A DNA stretch of 56,121 nt. It comes from Gemmatimonadota bacterium (lineage in GTDB: Bacteria > Gemmatimonadota > Gemmatimonadetes > Gemmatimonadales > GWC2-71-9). The notes beneath the pieces are model-generated. The model was given only the letters and a program-made list of their open reading frames with translations. It was not told the origin of the DNA and searched no databases. The DNA is taken from positions 1-56,121 of the forward strand of contig JANXXJ010000221.1 of assembly GCA_025350665.1 (NCBI GenBank), written 5' to 3'. Of the stretch, positions 9,158 to 17,150 are shown one piece after another. The position numbers and the translations under genes are program-made. Position 1 is the stretch's first letter. Every line of letters starts with the position of its first letter.

Positions 9158-10072
9158 ATGCGCCTGACGGTCGCCATCTGTACCTGGAACCGAGCCAGCC
9201 TCCTCCGGATGACGCTCGAGCGGATGACGGAGCTCGTCGTGCCGGCCGGGACCGCCTGGGAAATCCTGGTCGTCAACAACAACTGTTCCGACGACACCGA
9301 CCTCGTGGTCGCCGGATTCCAGGGCCGCCTCCCGATCAGGACGGTGGCCGAACCCGCGCCCGGGAAGTCCCACGCGCTGAACCGCGCGGCAGCCGAGGCG
9401 GCGGGGCGGTACATCCTCTTCACCGACGACGATGTGCTGGTCGAACCCGACTGGCTCACCGGCTATCTCGCGGCGTTCGACCGATGGCCCGATGCGGCGC
9501 TGTTCGGCGGCCCGATTACCCCCCGATTCGACGGGACGCCGCCCCGCTGGCTCGAGCATGGTCTTGCCTCGATCGGGCCGGCCTTTGCCATTCTCGATCT
9601 CGGCCCCGTGGCACGACCGTTCGACGCCGCGCACGTTCCGTTCGGCGCGAACATGGCGATTCGCACCGACGTCCAGCGGCGGTTCCACTATGCTGCCGAT
9701 CTGGGTCCTCGACCGGGGAGTCAGCTGCGCGGCGAAGAGACCACGCTGATCAGGGACGTACTCAAAACCGGCGCGACCGGCTGGTGGGTTCCCGAGGCCC
9801 GGGTCCGGCACTTCATTCCCGCCGAGCGACAGACACTCGAATACATCGAGGCGTATTTTCGTGGGCAGGGTGAATACTTCGCGCAGGTGGCGGCGGGGCC
9901 GGAGCGCCTCTGGTGGGGGCGGCCGCGATGGCTCTGGCGCTCAGTGGTCCAGCACCGCCTGGCCTATTGGTTTCATCGGGCGGTGAGTGGTCCGGCGGTC
10001 TGGGTCGATTGTTTCCGGCTGGCGAGCATCGATGCGGGACGTTTCGACAACTACCCAAGATTCAGGGCTTGA
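9158..10072 (+). CDS. Family 2 glycosyltransferase
   Basis: 304 residues. The ATG at 9158 is chosen because the GT-A fold begins at once (MRLTVAICTWNR); an upstream extension would run through the divergent promoter gap. Features: the nucleotide-sugar motif VVNNNCSDDT, the DxD-type FTDDDVLVEPDW with Asp90-92, and the acceptor-side RGEETTLIRDVL. The C-terminus has an amphipathic or membrane-associating stretch (RWLWRSVVQHRLAYWF). It transfers a sugar from an activated donor to a surface polysaccharide, lipid or protein; no other glycan genes are adjacent. Its 3' end overlaps the convergent TonB receptor gene by 11 bases. Confidence 0.85.
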   Translation: MRLTVAICTWNRASLLRMTLERMTELVVPAGTAWEILVVNNNCSDDTDLVVAGFQGRLPIRTVAEPAPGKSHALNRAAAEAAGRYILFTDDDVLVEPDWLTGYLAAFDRWPDAALFGGPITPRFDGTPPRWLEHGLASIGPAFAILDLGPVARPFDAAHVPFGANMAIRTDVQRRFHYAADLGPRPGSQLRGEETTLIRDVLKTGATGWWVPEARVRHFIPAERQTLEYIEAYFRGQGEYFAQVAAGPERLWWGRPRWLWRSVVQHRLAYWFHRAVSGPAVWVDCFRLASIDAGRFDNYPRFRA

Positions 10073-12440
10073 CCTCGATCCCGAACATCACCGACCGGCC
10101 GGCGGGAGGGTTCCCGTTATGCCGTTCGTAGCGTTCCTGATTGGTCAGGTTGTCGATGTTGAGATAGGTCGAGAACTGCCGAGTCAGGTCGAACGACGCG
10201 GACAGGTACGGCTTCACGACGCCCGGGTACCGGATCAGGTAGTCGCGATAACTCGGCCGGGGTTCGGCTTGGCCCGCCGCGACCTGGGCCAACTCGCTCC
10301 AGTCATAGCCCGTCCACCGGCCAAGGAGGCTGGCGCCGACGGCGAACTGGGCTCGACGGGTGGCCAGCGTGAATCGCAGCGAACCGGAACTCCGGGGAAT
10401 TTCGGGCAGCTGGTCCCCGATCCGGAGGGAACCGGAGTAGCTCGGCGAAACGCTCTGGACCGTACTGTTGGTGAGGTAGTACTGGGCGTCGGCGCCGAAT
10501 CGGCCTCGGCGAAATCCCGCTTCGAGCTCGACGCCGCGGTTCTTGATCGCGCCGACGTTCTGGAATTGGAAATTCTGGAGCGATCCCCGTCCGCCCCCGA
10601 GAAAAACCGCCTGGATGAGGTCGGTGGCCCGCTGGTCGAAGTACGTCGCGCGGAGATAGCCCGACGTGCCGGCGTAGAGATCGGCACCGAGTTCGTACCC
10701 GGCTTGAACCTCGGGGGCGAGTTCGGCATTGGCCTGCTGGCGGATGATGCTGGACTCCATGCCGCGGCTCATGCCGGGTTCGGGCGGCCGGATGCCTCGG
10801 CCCCATCCGCCCCGCAACCGGACGGCCAGGTTGCCCACCGCCTGGCTCCACGACATCCCGGCGCTGGGGGCCCAGGCCGCGCCGTAGTTGGCGCCGAAGG
10901 CGCTGCTCCATTCGGCCCGGGTGCCGGCGTTCAGGACGAACGCGCCGGTGCGGAGCTTGGCTTGAATGAAGCTCCCGGTGTTGCGCATCTCGTCGTCGTA
11001 GAGGCTCACGTAGCTGGCGGCACCGCCCGAGTCCCAGGCGCCCCGTGACCGTTCCAGCAGCGCGTGCTCGACGCCGACCGTCGTGACCAGCGACCCCTGG
11101 CGGCCGAGATCGGTGGTGAAGGCCGAGCTGTACCGAAGCGATGCCCGGCTGGCGGTTTCGTCGGTGGCGCCCAGGGGATGCCGGATGCCGGCGAGATAAT
11201 CGCGCCGAGACCCCAGGGCGCCGCTCGAACGGTCGTACCCCGCCACCATCGTCTGGATCCACCACTGCCTGGTCTGGTGCACTGCCGTGGCGCCGATCGT
11301 CGCGACGTCCACCTGGGCGGCGGAGGAGACCATCGGCGTTTCGGACAGCTGGACCAGGCCGAGTTTGTCCTCGGTGTAATCGAACTGGCCGCCCTGGGCG
11401 ACGCCGCTTACGAGGAGGGAGCCCAGAGCGATCTGGCCGCCGGCGTGAGCGCTCCAATTCTGGGTCCGGGGAATCGACGTGGGCGAGCCGACTCGTCCCC
11501 AGGCGCCGGTCGCCGCGAACGAGGCGCGCGAACCACCCCAGGCCAGCCCGCCGGCATAATCCTGCCGCAGCATGGTCGAGAGGGATTGGCGGTTGAACGG
11601 GCCGGCCGCCAGCGCGGCGGAGCCCTGCATCCGGGGCGACTCGCCCAGGCTGCCCTTCCGGGTCACCACCTGAATCACGCCGTTGATCGCGTCGGACCCG
11701 TAGAGCGCGGCCCCCTGTGGCCCGCGGATCACCTCGATCCGCTCAATGCTCCGCGGGTCGATCAACGTGATCAGCGTCGGGGACGCGACTTCGATCCCGT
11801 CGACGTAGGTCTTGATGCCGCGGGCCGTGAACGAGCTGGCCCCGCGCACCGCCGCGATCTCGGCCGGCGGGCCGCCCGGGCCCTGATCCCAGAGCACCAC
11901 CCCCGGAAGCGCGGCGCGGAACAGATCGGCCGTGCGGGTAAAATGGGCGTCCTTGAAGTCGGCGGTGCGGGCCACACTCACGGCGGTGGGCTGGTCTCGT
12001 TCAGGCCCCCCGGCGGCCGGCGTTCCCATCACGACGATCTGATCGAGTTCCCGAATTCCGGAGGCGAGGAGTGGCTCCGGAGACCGCGCCGCCGAGGGCG
12101 CCGCTGGGGCTGGTGCGATCACGATCGCGCCGCCCGCGAGCGGAATCACCCGGAGCCCGGTGCCGGTGAGCATCTTGCTCAGCACATCCGCGACCGGCTC
12201 TTCGTCGCAATCGATCGAAACCGGATGCCCCGAGGGGACGGCCTCGCTGCTGAACGCCAGTGGAATTCGGAAGACGGTTCGGAGGCGGGAAAGGGCAGTG
12301 GCGAGGTCGATGCGGTCGAAATGAACGGTAATCCGGCGTCCCAGATCACCCGGAACGGCGGTCTGGGCGTGCAGTGTCCGGCCCGGCATCAGGGCGCACC
12401 CCGCGAGGGTGATCGCCAGGAGCCGGGCCCGGAGCGTCAC
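10062..12440 (-). CDS. TonB-dependent receptor with STN signalling domain
   Basis: 792 residues. A signal peptide ends near HAQ, followed by a secretin/TonB short N-terminal (STN) domain (about 35-105, FDRIDLATALSRLRTVFRI), a linker with a TonB-box-like ELDQIVVMGT, a plug (about 150-255, IERIEVIRGPQGAALYGSDA) and a 22-strand-type barrel ending NNLTNQERYER...FGIEVKP-like. The STN domain is the part of FecA-type receptors that signals ligand binding to a FecR anti-sigma factor. GTG start overlaps the FecR stop as GTGA, so the two genes are translationally coupled. The ligand (iron chelate or organic nutrient) is unknown. The 3' end overlaps the glycosyltransferase gene by 11 bases. Confidence 0.9.
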   Translation of the reverse strand: MTLRARLLAITLAGCALMPGRTLHAQTAVPGDLGRRITVHFDRIDLATALSRLRTVFRIPLAFSSEAVPSGHPVSIDCDEEPVADVLSKMLTGTGLRVIPLAGGAIVIAPAPAAPSAARSPEPLLASGIRELDQIVVMGTPAAGGPERDQPTAVSVARTADFKDAHFTRTADLFRAALPGVVLWDQGPGGPPAEIAAVRGASSFTARGIKTYVDGIEVASPTLITLIDPRSIERIEVIRGPQGAALYGSDAINGVIQVVTRKGSLGESPRMQGSAALAAGPFNRQSLSTMLRQDYAGGLAWGGSRASFAATGAWGRVGSPTSIPRTQNWSAHAGGQIALGSLLVSGVAQGGQFDYTEDKLGLVQLSETPMVSSAAQVDVATIGATAVHQTRQWWIQTMVAGYDRSSGALGSRRDYLAGIRHPLGATDETASRASLRYSSAFTTDLGRQGSLVTTVGVEHALLERSRGAWDSGGAASYVSLYDDEMRNTGSFIQAKLRTGAFVLNAGTRAEWSSAFGANYGAAWAPSAGMSWSQAVGNLAVRLRGGWGRGIRPPEPGMSRGMESSIIRQQANAELAPEVQAGYELGADLYAGTSGYLRATYFDQRATDLIQAVFLGGGRGSLQNFQFQNVGAIKNRGVELEAGFRRGRFGADAQYYLTNSTVQSVSPSYSGSLRIGDQLPEIPRSSGSLRFTLATRRAQFAVGASLLGRWTGYDWSELAQVAAGQAEPRPSYRDYLIRYPGVVKPYLSASFDLTRQFSTYLNIDNLTNQERYERHNGNPPAGRSVMFGIEVKP

Positions 12441-13408
12441 GGAACGCCCTTGGGCACGAAGGTGACGGTTTTTCCGTTCCGGTTATGTCGGAGGTCCAGG
12501 GCGGTCCCGATGGTCTCGAGCGCGTCGTCGAGTCGATTGGTCGGGATGGTCGCATTGAGGCGCCGAGTCCCGGCGTTGCCGTTCAGCACGAACGACACGT
12601 CGTACCAGTGCCGCAGTTCCTCAGCCACCTCGCCCAGGGTCCGGTCCTCGAAGGCCAGGGTTCCCTGGCGCCAGCTGGTGAGCCGCTCGACCGGAGCCTG
12701 ATGCGCGACGGTGCCCTGGCCGCCGGCTACCACGGTCGCCACGTCCCCGGCATTGACCTGCACCGGCGTCGACGAGGTGGCATGGATGGCCACGGAGCCC
12801 TTCGCCACCGCGATCCGGATCTCGGACGAGTGGGCTTCAACCTCGAATTCGGTCCCGAGGTCTTCAATTGACACCGCCCCCACCTGGACCCGGAACGGGC
12901 GGCTGGCATCATGACCGACCTCGAACCAGGCTTGACCCGTGAGCGAGAGCGAGCGGGTCTTCCGGCCAAAGCCGGCATGGACCGTCAGGGTCGACGCCGG
13001 GGCAAGGATCACCCGCGACCCGTCCGACAGATCAATCGTCTGCTGCTGGCCGACCGCCGTGCGGAAGGCCACCTCGGCCGGGCCGGATTGGCTGTAGAAC
13101 CAGGCTCCACCGCCGGCCGCCAGCAGCACCGCGGCCGCCGCGAGCCAGCGGACGGCGAATGGCCGCCGGATTGGAATGACCTCGATTTCCGCCCGGGGGC
13201 GGTCGAGTTGCCGGGCCACGGTGGTCCAGGCGATGTCGATATTCCAGGTGGCTGTCGTGGGTTTGGTGCCGAACATCGCCCGTAGCTGGGTGAGCTCGGT
13301 CTGGTTGGCGTAGTCAGACGCCGCCCAAGCCTCGATCGCAGCCTGTTCGGCTGCGGAGGCCTCGCCGGCCAGGTACCGCGCCAGCTGTTCGGAGTCCATA
13401 TCGTCCAT
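12437..13408 (-). CDS. FecR-family anti-sigma factor
   Basis: 323 residues from the ATG at 13408 (ATG at 13399 is an alternative). The cytoplasmic N-terminus (EQLARYLAGEASAAEQAAIEAW) is the sigma-binding part, one membrane helix follows at about 80-103 (RWLAAAAVLLAAGGGAWF), then the periplasmic FecR domain and a C-terminal DUF4974/STN-like domain (LAFEDRTLGEVAEELRHWY). It would hold the divergently encoded ECF sigma factor inactive until the receptor reports ligand. Gene order sigma, anti-sigma, receptor matches Bacteroidota-type cell-surface signalling. The open frame continues far upstream of 13408 but there it only mirrors the sigma gene. Confidence 0.9.
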   Translation of the reverse strand: MDDMDSEQLARYLAGEASAAEQAAIEAWAASDYANQTELTQLRAMFGTKPTTATWNIDIAWTTVARQLDRPRAEIEVIPIRRPFAVRWLAAAAVLLAAGGGAWFYSQSGPAEVAFRTAVGQQQTIDLSDGSRVILAPASTLTVHAGFGRKTRSLSLTGQAWFEVGHDASRPFRVQVGAVSIEDLGTEFEVEAHSSEIRIAVAKGSVAIHATSSTPVQVNAGDVATVVAGGQGTVAHQAPVERLTSWRQGTLAFEDRTLGEVAEELRHWYDVSFVLNGNAGTRRLNATIPTNRLDDALETIGTALDLRHNRNGKTVTFVPKGVP

Positions 13409-13483
13409 GCCTGCCGTTGATTCGGGTCTGCCTCGGTGACACGGGGACGGGTCGATACCCTGACGGGCCCCCGCCGCCCCTAC

Positions 13484-13490
13484 CATATTA
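13484..13490. promoter_or_regulatory. Divergent promoter region of sigma and FecR genes
   Basis: The 114-base gap between the FecR and sigma starts is GC-rich apart from CATATTA here. Read on the plus strand it gives CATATT 33 bases before the sigma ATG; on the minus strand it gives TAATAT towards FecR. A shared -10 region for both directions is a reasonable guess. Confidence 0.3.
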
Positions 13491-13522
13491 GGTCCGATGA
13501 AAGCCCGAGTCCACGACCGCCG

Positions 13523-14077
13523 ATGACCGGAGCACCAAGTCTCCCCCGCGACCTGATCGACAAGATCCGGGCCGGGGATCGGGAAGCGTTCGAACTGGTC
13601 TTCCGGACCTACTACGCCAAGCTGGCCGACTACGCCAACGGCCTCGTTCGCACCCGGGACGGGGCCGAAGACGTCGTTCAGGAGGTGTTCGTGGCGCTGT
13701 GGACCCAGCGCGAGCGGCTCAGTACGCCCGACAACCTGGTGGGGTATCTCTATCGCGCGGTCCGGAATCGGAGCCTGAATCAGCTCCGTCATCGCCGGAT
13801 GGTGGCCGACTGGCAGGTCAAGCAGGCGGCCGAGGAGCCGGTGGTGGTGGCCGCGGCGGACAAGGAAACCGAGAATGCGGAGATCATGGCGGCGGTCCGC
13901 CGCGCGGTGGCGACGCTGTCGCCGCGGTGCCGTGAGGTTTTCGAGCTGAGTCGGGATCGCAGTCTGACCTATCCCGAGATTGCGGCGGCGCTCGGGATTT
14001 CGATCAAGACGGTGGAGACGCTGATGGGACGGGCGCTCAAGGGCGTGCGGAAGGAATTGGCGGGGTTCAGGGCGTAG
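13523..14077 (+). CDS. ECF-type RNA polymerase sigma factor
   Basis: 184 residues from the ATG at 13523; an in-frame GTG at 13436 would add a non-conserved arginine/proline-rich tail. Region 2 lies in YYAKLADYANGLVRTRDGAED to VVQEVFVALW, and region 4 in LSPRCREVFELSRDRSLTY to PEIAAALGISIKTVETLMGRAL, a helix-turn-helix. Both match the Bacteroidota-type FecI-like ECF group. It should direct transcription of the divergent fecR-receptor pair when released by FecR. A G-rich repeat tract follows the stop. Confidence 0.92.
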   Translation: MTGAPSLPRDLIDKIRAGDREAFELVFRTYYAKLADYANGLVRTRDGAEDVVQEVFVALWTQRERLSTPDNLVGYLYRAVRNRSLNQLRHRRMVADWQVKQAAEEPVVVAAADKETENAEIMAAVRRAVATLSPRCREVFELSRDRSLTYPEIAAALGISIKTVETLMGRALKGVRKELAGFRA

Positions 14078-14104
14078 GGGGTAGCAGGTAGGAAGGACGA
14101 AGTA

Positions 14105-14129
14105 GGGAGTAGGGAGTAGGGGTCGGGGG
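14105..14129 (+). other. G-quadruplex-type motif
   Basis: Four G-runs in 25 bases: GGG, AGTA, GGG, AGTA, GGGG, TC, GGGGG, preceded by further GTAGG repeats from 14075. This satisfies the G3+N1-7 pattern on the non-template strand, between the sigma gene stop and the start of the M23-like gene. Confidence 0.5.
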
Positions 14130-14150
14130 ACTCTCACGGTGGAGGCTGGG

Positions 14151-15272
14151 GTGCGGAGACTGGCTTGGCAGGTCCTGGCGGCGGTGGCGATGGTGGGGCC
14201 GGGAAGGGCCTCGGCCCAGCTTCGGCTGGCGGCGCTCGACATTCGGGTGCCCAAGGCGCCGATGGCAGCGTCGGTAGGCGATCGTTCCATCCTGGTGTAC
14301 GAACTCCGGATTACCAACGTGGGTCGTCGCGATCTGGCCATCCAGCGGCTTGAGGTCTCGGGCGATGGCGTGCCGATCGCCGCTTACGAGGGTGACTCCC
14401 TCACCAAGGTGACGATCCGGATGGCGGACAGCGGTGACGGCCGCACCGTCCGGGCCGGACGTCAGACGCTCGTCTACCTCGCGGTGATGGTGCCAAACGA
14501 TCGGATCCCGGCTCGGCTCGATCACCGGTTTCTGCTCACGGCGGCGGACTCGTTGGCGGGTGCCGCGTCGGACACCTTGAGTGGCTATGGGGTGGTGGTG
14601 GACCGGAAGCCCGCGATGACGATGGAGTCGCCGCTCCGGGGCGGGCCCTGGATGGCCGCGAACGGGCCCGGCAACGCCTCGGGCCACCGCCGGACCGCCA
14701 TCCCCCTCGGTGGCGAGGCCCGGATTGCCCAGCGGTACGCGGTGGACTGGGTGATGTTCGGGCCGGACGGGAGGCTCTTCCACGGGGATTCGACCCGGAA
14801 CGAAAACTGGTACGGCTACAAGCAGCCCCTGCATGCCGTCGCGGCTGGGACCGTTGCGGCGGTGAAGGACGGGATTGCGGAGAACGTCGCCCTCGCCCCG
14901 AACCGCGCCGTGCCGATCACGCTCGAGACCGTCGCCGGGAACCATGTCATCATTGATCTTGGCGGGGGCAACTATGCCTTCTACGCCCACATGGTGCCGG
15001 GGTCGGTCCGGGTGAAGGTTGGCGATCGGGTTGTACCGGGGCAGGTGATCGGCCTGCTGGGCAACTCGGGCAACTCGGATGCGCCGCATCTGCACTTCCA
15101 CGTGGGCGATCGCCCGTCGCCGTTGGGCTCGGAGGGCGTTCCGTACCTGTTCGACCAGTACTCGGTCCTCGGCATCTCCCCGGGCTTTCCCGAACCCTGG
15201 AAGGGCGGAACCCCGTCGCCCCGTCGCCGGGCCATGCCGCTCGAAAACCAGGTCATCCGGTTCCAGCCCTGA
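14151..15272 (+). CDS. Secreted M23-like (LytM fold) protein
   Basis: 373 residues from the GTG at 14151, which has GGAGG 5 bases upstream and gives a clean signal peptide (MRRLAWQVLAAVAMVG, cleavage near ASA-Q). GTG at 14139 is an alternative. The N-terminal half is a beta domain of unknown role; the C-terminal half is a LytM-type domain: RYAVDWV, HAVAAGTVAAV, NHVIIDLGGGNYAFYAHM, GQVIGLLGNSGNSDAPHLHFHV with the HxH zinc pair. The histidine normally four residues before the conserved Asp is Arg here, so one zinc ligand may be missing. A role in cell-wall hydrolysis or in regulating it is likely but catalytic activity is uncertain. It is followed 7 bases later by a thioesterase. Confidence 0.8.
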   Translation: MRRLAWQVLAAVAMVGPGRASAQLRLAALDIRVPKAPMAASVGDRSILVYELRITNVGRRDLAIQRLEVSGDGVPIAAYEGDSLTKVTIRMADSGDGRTVRAGRQTLVYLAVMVPNDRIPARLDHRFLLTAADSLAGAASDTLSGYGVVVDRKPAMTMESPLRGGPWMAANGPGNASGHRRTAIPLGGEARIAQRYAVDWVMFGPDGRLFHGDSTRNENWYGYKQPLHAVAAGTVAAVKDGIAENVALAPNRAVPITLETVAGNHVIIDLGGGNYAFYAHMVPGSVRVKVGDRVVPGQVIGLLGNSGNSDAPHLHFHVGDRPSPLGSEGVPYLFDQYSVLGISPGFPEPWKGGTPSPRRRAMPLENQVIRFQP

Positions 15273-15279
15273 GGGGCCG

Positions 15280-15723
15280 ATGGCTGATCCGCTCGATCCC
15301 ACCCTCACGGAGGTCGCCGGGTTCCGTCACTGGACCCCGGTGCTGCTTCGGTTTCGCGATCTCGACCTGCTCGGTCACGTCAACAACGTCAACCTCGCCG
15401 GTTGGCTTGAGGACGCCCGGGTGGCGCTCGAACTGCCGATCCAGCCCTGCACGACCGACTATCGTGGGCCGGTGATCGTGCTGGTGGAGAGCCGGATCCA
15501 GTATCTGGCCGAGATCCATTTCGGATCGGACGTCCGGGTCGGGACGCGGGTCCAGCGGATCGGGCGGACGTCGGTGGTGCTGGGCCAGGCGGTGTTCGTG
15601 GGTGACACCTGCGCGGCGATCGCGGAGTTCGTCGAGGTCCTGATTGATCCCGTCACCCGAAAACCGACGCCCTTCCCGCCCGAGTTCCAGGCGCTCTTCC
15701 AACCCCACGCCATGGCCCCGTAA
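15280..15723 (+). CDS. Acyl-CoA thioesterase (4HBT hotdog fold)
   Basis: 147 residues, starting at the ATG 7 bases after the M23-like stop, with GAGGGG just before it. The sequence RFRDLDLLGHVNNVNLAGWLEDARV is the catalytic segment of the 4-hydroxybenzoyl-CoA/YbgC-type hotdog thioesterases (Asp before GHVNN). Such enzymes act as dimers or tetramers and release free acids from acyl-CoA. The chain length preferred is not predictable. The pairing with the M23-like gene seems positional rather than functional. The stop codon is immediately followed by a repeat palindrome. Confidence 0.85.
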   Translation: MADPLDPTLTEVAGFRHWTPVLLRFRDLDLLGHVNNVNLAGWLEDARVALELPIQPCTTDYRGPVIVLVESRIQYLAEIHFGSDVRVGTRVQRIGRTSVVLGQAVFVGDTCAAIAEFVEVLIDPVTRKPTPFPPEFQALFQPHAMAP

Positions 15724-15744
15724 GGGCGGGCTTACGCCCGCCCC
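15720..15744. repeat. REP-like palindrome, copy 1
   Basis: Perfect 8-bp stem GGGCGGGC (15724-15731) with GCCCGCCC (15736-15743), loop TTAC, directly after the thioesterase TAA. A near-identical element lies at 54073-54100. It probably also acts as a transcript end. Confidence 0.65.
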
Positions 15745-15808
15745 GAGGAGATTCCGCCCCGAGGAGATTCCGCCCCCAGGAGATCCCGCCCCGAGGAGAT
15801 CCCGCCCC
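15745..15808. repeat. Four tandem 16-bp repeats
   Basis: Units begin at 15745, 15761, 15777 and 15793; consensus GAGGAGATYCCGCCCC. Units 1 and 2 are identical; 3 and 4 differ from them at one or two bases. They fill the convergent gap between the thioesterase and P1 peptidase genes; no protein is coded. Confidence 0.75.
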
Positions 15809-15867
15809 CACAGGGCCTCACCCCCACGAGCCCCCAGCTTCCCGGAGGTCCCCGCGTGGTGTCGCCC

Positions 15868-17139
15868 TCACTTCAGCAGGCGATTGTAGCGGGCCAGGAT
15901 GGAACGGATCTGGTCGTGGGGAATGGCCCAGGCGCGCCGGTAGTCGGCGCCAGTCATTGTCTCCGCGGCGACCAGGGCGTTGAGGACCGCCTCCTCCGTG
16001 GCTTCGATGGTGCCGGTGAAGATCGGGTCCATCAACCCCGAGCCCAGCCGCTGCATCGTGGGCGGCGGCAGGGTCGAGCGCCCGCTGTTCCCCCAGTCCA
16101 CTCCGCGGTTCGCGGTCGAGAAGGCGATGAAGATGTCGCCCGAGCCGTTGCCGTTGATCGAGCCCATCCGCCCCAGGCCTAACGCCACCCGCCGGACCAT
16201 CCGCTTCAGCTGATCCGGCGAGAGCGGCGCATCGGTCGCGGCCACGATGATGATCGATCCCTGTTCGGGATCCTCGGCCGGCCCATCGGAGGGCCGGGCC
16301 GGGCCGGAGGCCGGCCGGCAGAGCGGGATCTGGGTTCCGTCGAAGGCCTTGAGGGGCGGATCCACCAGCTGCTCGACGCAGGGGTCCACATCCTTGACCT
16401 CCCGACCGACCGGAATCCCGGCGATCCGGAGCTGCGACCGGGTGCCGTAGTTGCACTGCACCAGCACGCCGATCGTATAGCCGCCGTCCGTCTGGGCCAG
16501 CACCCGCGATGCCGTACCCGTCCCGCCTTTGAATCCGTGGCAGTTCATCCCGGTGCCGCCACCGACGTTGCCCTCCGCCACCTTGCCCCCGTGGGCCGAT
16601 TCGAGCGCCTGGAACGCATGCTCGGGCTTCACATGGAGCCCCTTCATGTCGTTCAATCCGCCGTCGGACGTCTCCGCCACGACGGGATACCAGAACGGGC
16701 CTGGGGCGTTCCGTTTGACCATCCAGTCCACCACGGCATCGCGGACCGTGCCGACCGAGAGCGTGTTGGTGATCATCACGGGGGTTTCCAGTACCCCGGT
16801 CTCCTCGATCCAGTGGGTGCCGGTCATATCGCCGTTGCCATTGCCGGCGTAGAACGCGGCGAAAACTGGTTCAAGCGTAGCCTTGCCGCGCGGGAGAATG
16901 GCGGTGACGCCGGTGCGGACCGGCCCCTGGCCCACGATCCGCTTGCCCTCGCCCCGGATCAGCGTGGTGTAGCCGACTTCGACCCCGGCCACATCGGTGA
17001 TGGCGTTGTTGGCGCCGGGGGTCCCGTCGAGCGGGATCCCGAGGTCCCGGGCCCGGGGCTTGGCCTGCGCCGAGGCCGGCTCGGCGAGTGCGGCCACGAG
17101 GGCCGCGGCGGTTCCGATGATCCGAAGAGAGCGTAGCAT
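15868..17139 (-). CDS. P1 family (DmpA-type) aminopeptidase, secreted
   Basis: 423 residues with a signal peptide (IGTAAALVAALAEPASAQA). The mature part starts RARDLGIPLDGTPGANNAITDV-like, the standard opening of DmpA/peptidase S58 proteins, and has GGGTGMNCHGFKGGTGTASR and, near residue 290, QGSIIIVAATDAPLSPDQL. In DmpA the polypeptide self-cleaves before the Ser of this GS motif, which becomes the N-terminal nucleophile. The C-terminal NGNGSGDIFIAFSTAN motif is also conserved. It would remove N-terminal residues, including D- or beta-amino acids, from peptides in the periplasm. Downstream of, and 11 bases from, the quinone-oxidoreductase-like gene. Confidence 0.88.
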   Translation of the reverse strand: MLRSLRIIGTAAALVAALAEPASAQAKPRARDLGIPLDGTPGANNAITDVAGVEVGYTTLIRGEGKRIVGQGPVRTGVTAILPRGKATLEPVFAAFYAGNGNGDMTGTHWIEETGVLETPVMITNTLSVGTVRDAVVDWMVKRNAPGPFWYPVVAETSDGGLNDMKGLHVKPEHAFQALESAHGGKVAEGNVGGGTGMNCHGFKGGTGTASRVLAQTDGGYTIGVLVQCNYGTRSQLRIAGIPVGREVKDVDPCVEQLVDPPLKAFDGTQIPLCRPASGPARPSDGPAEDPEQGSIIIVAATDAPLSPDQLKRMVRRVALGLGRMGSINGNGSGDIFIAFSTANRGVDWGNSGRSTLPPPTMQRLGSGLMDPIFTGTIEATEEAVLNALVAAETMTGADYRRAWAIPHDQIRSILARYNRLLK

Positions 17140-17150
17140 GTTGGTCCCGG

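Noticed and set aside
13409-14341. N-terminal extension of FecR over the sigma gene
   Set aside because: It is antisense to the sigma factor and has no family similarity; FecR begins cleanly at 13408.
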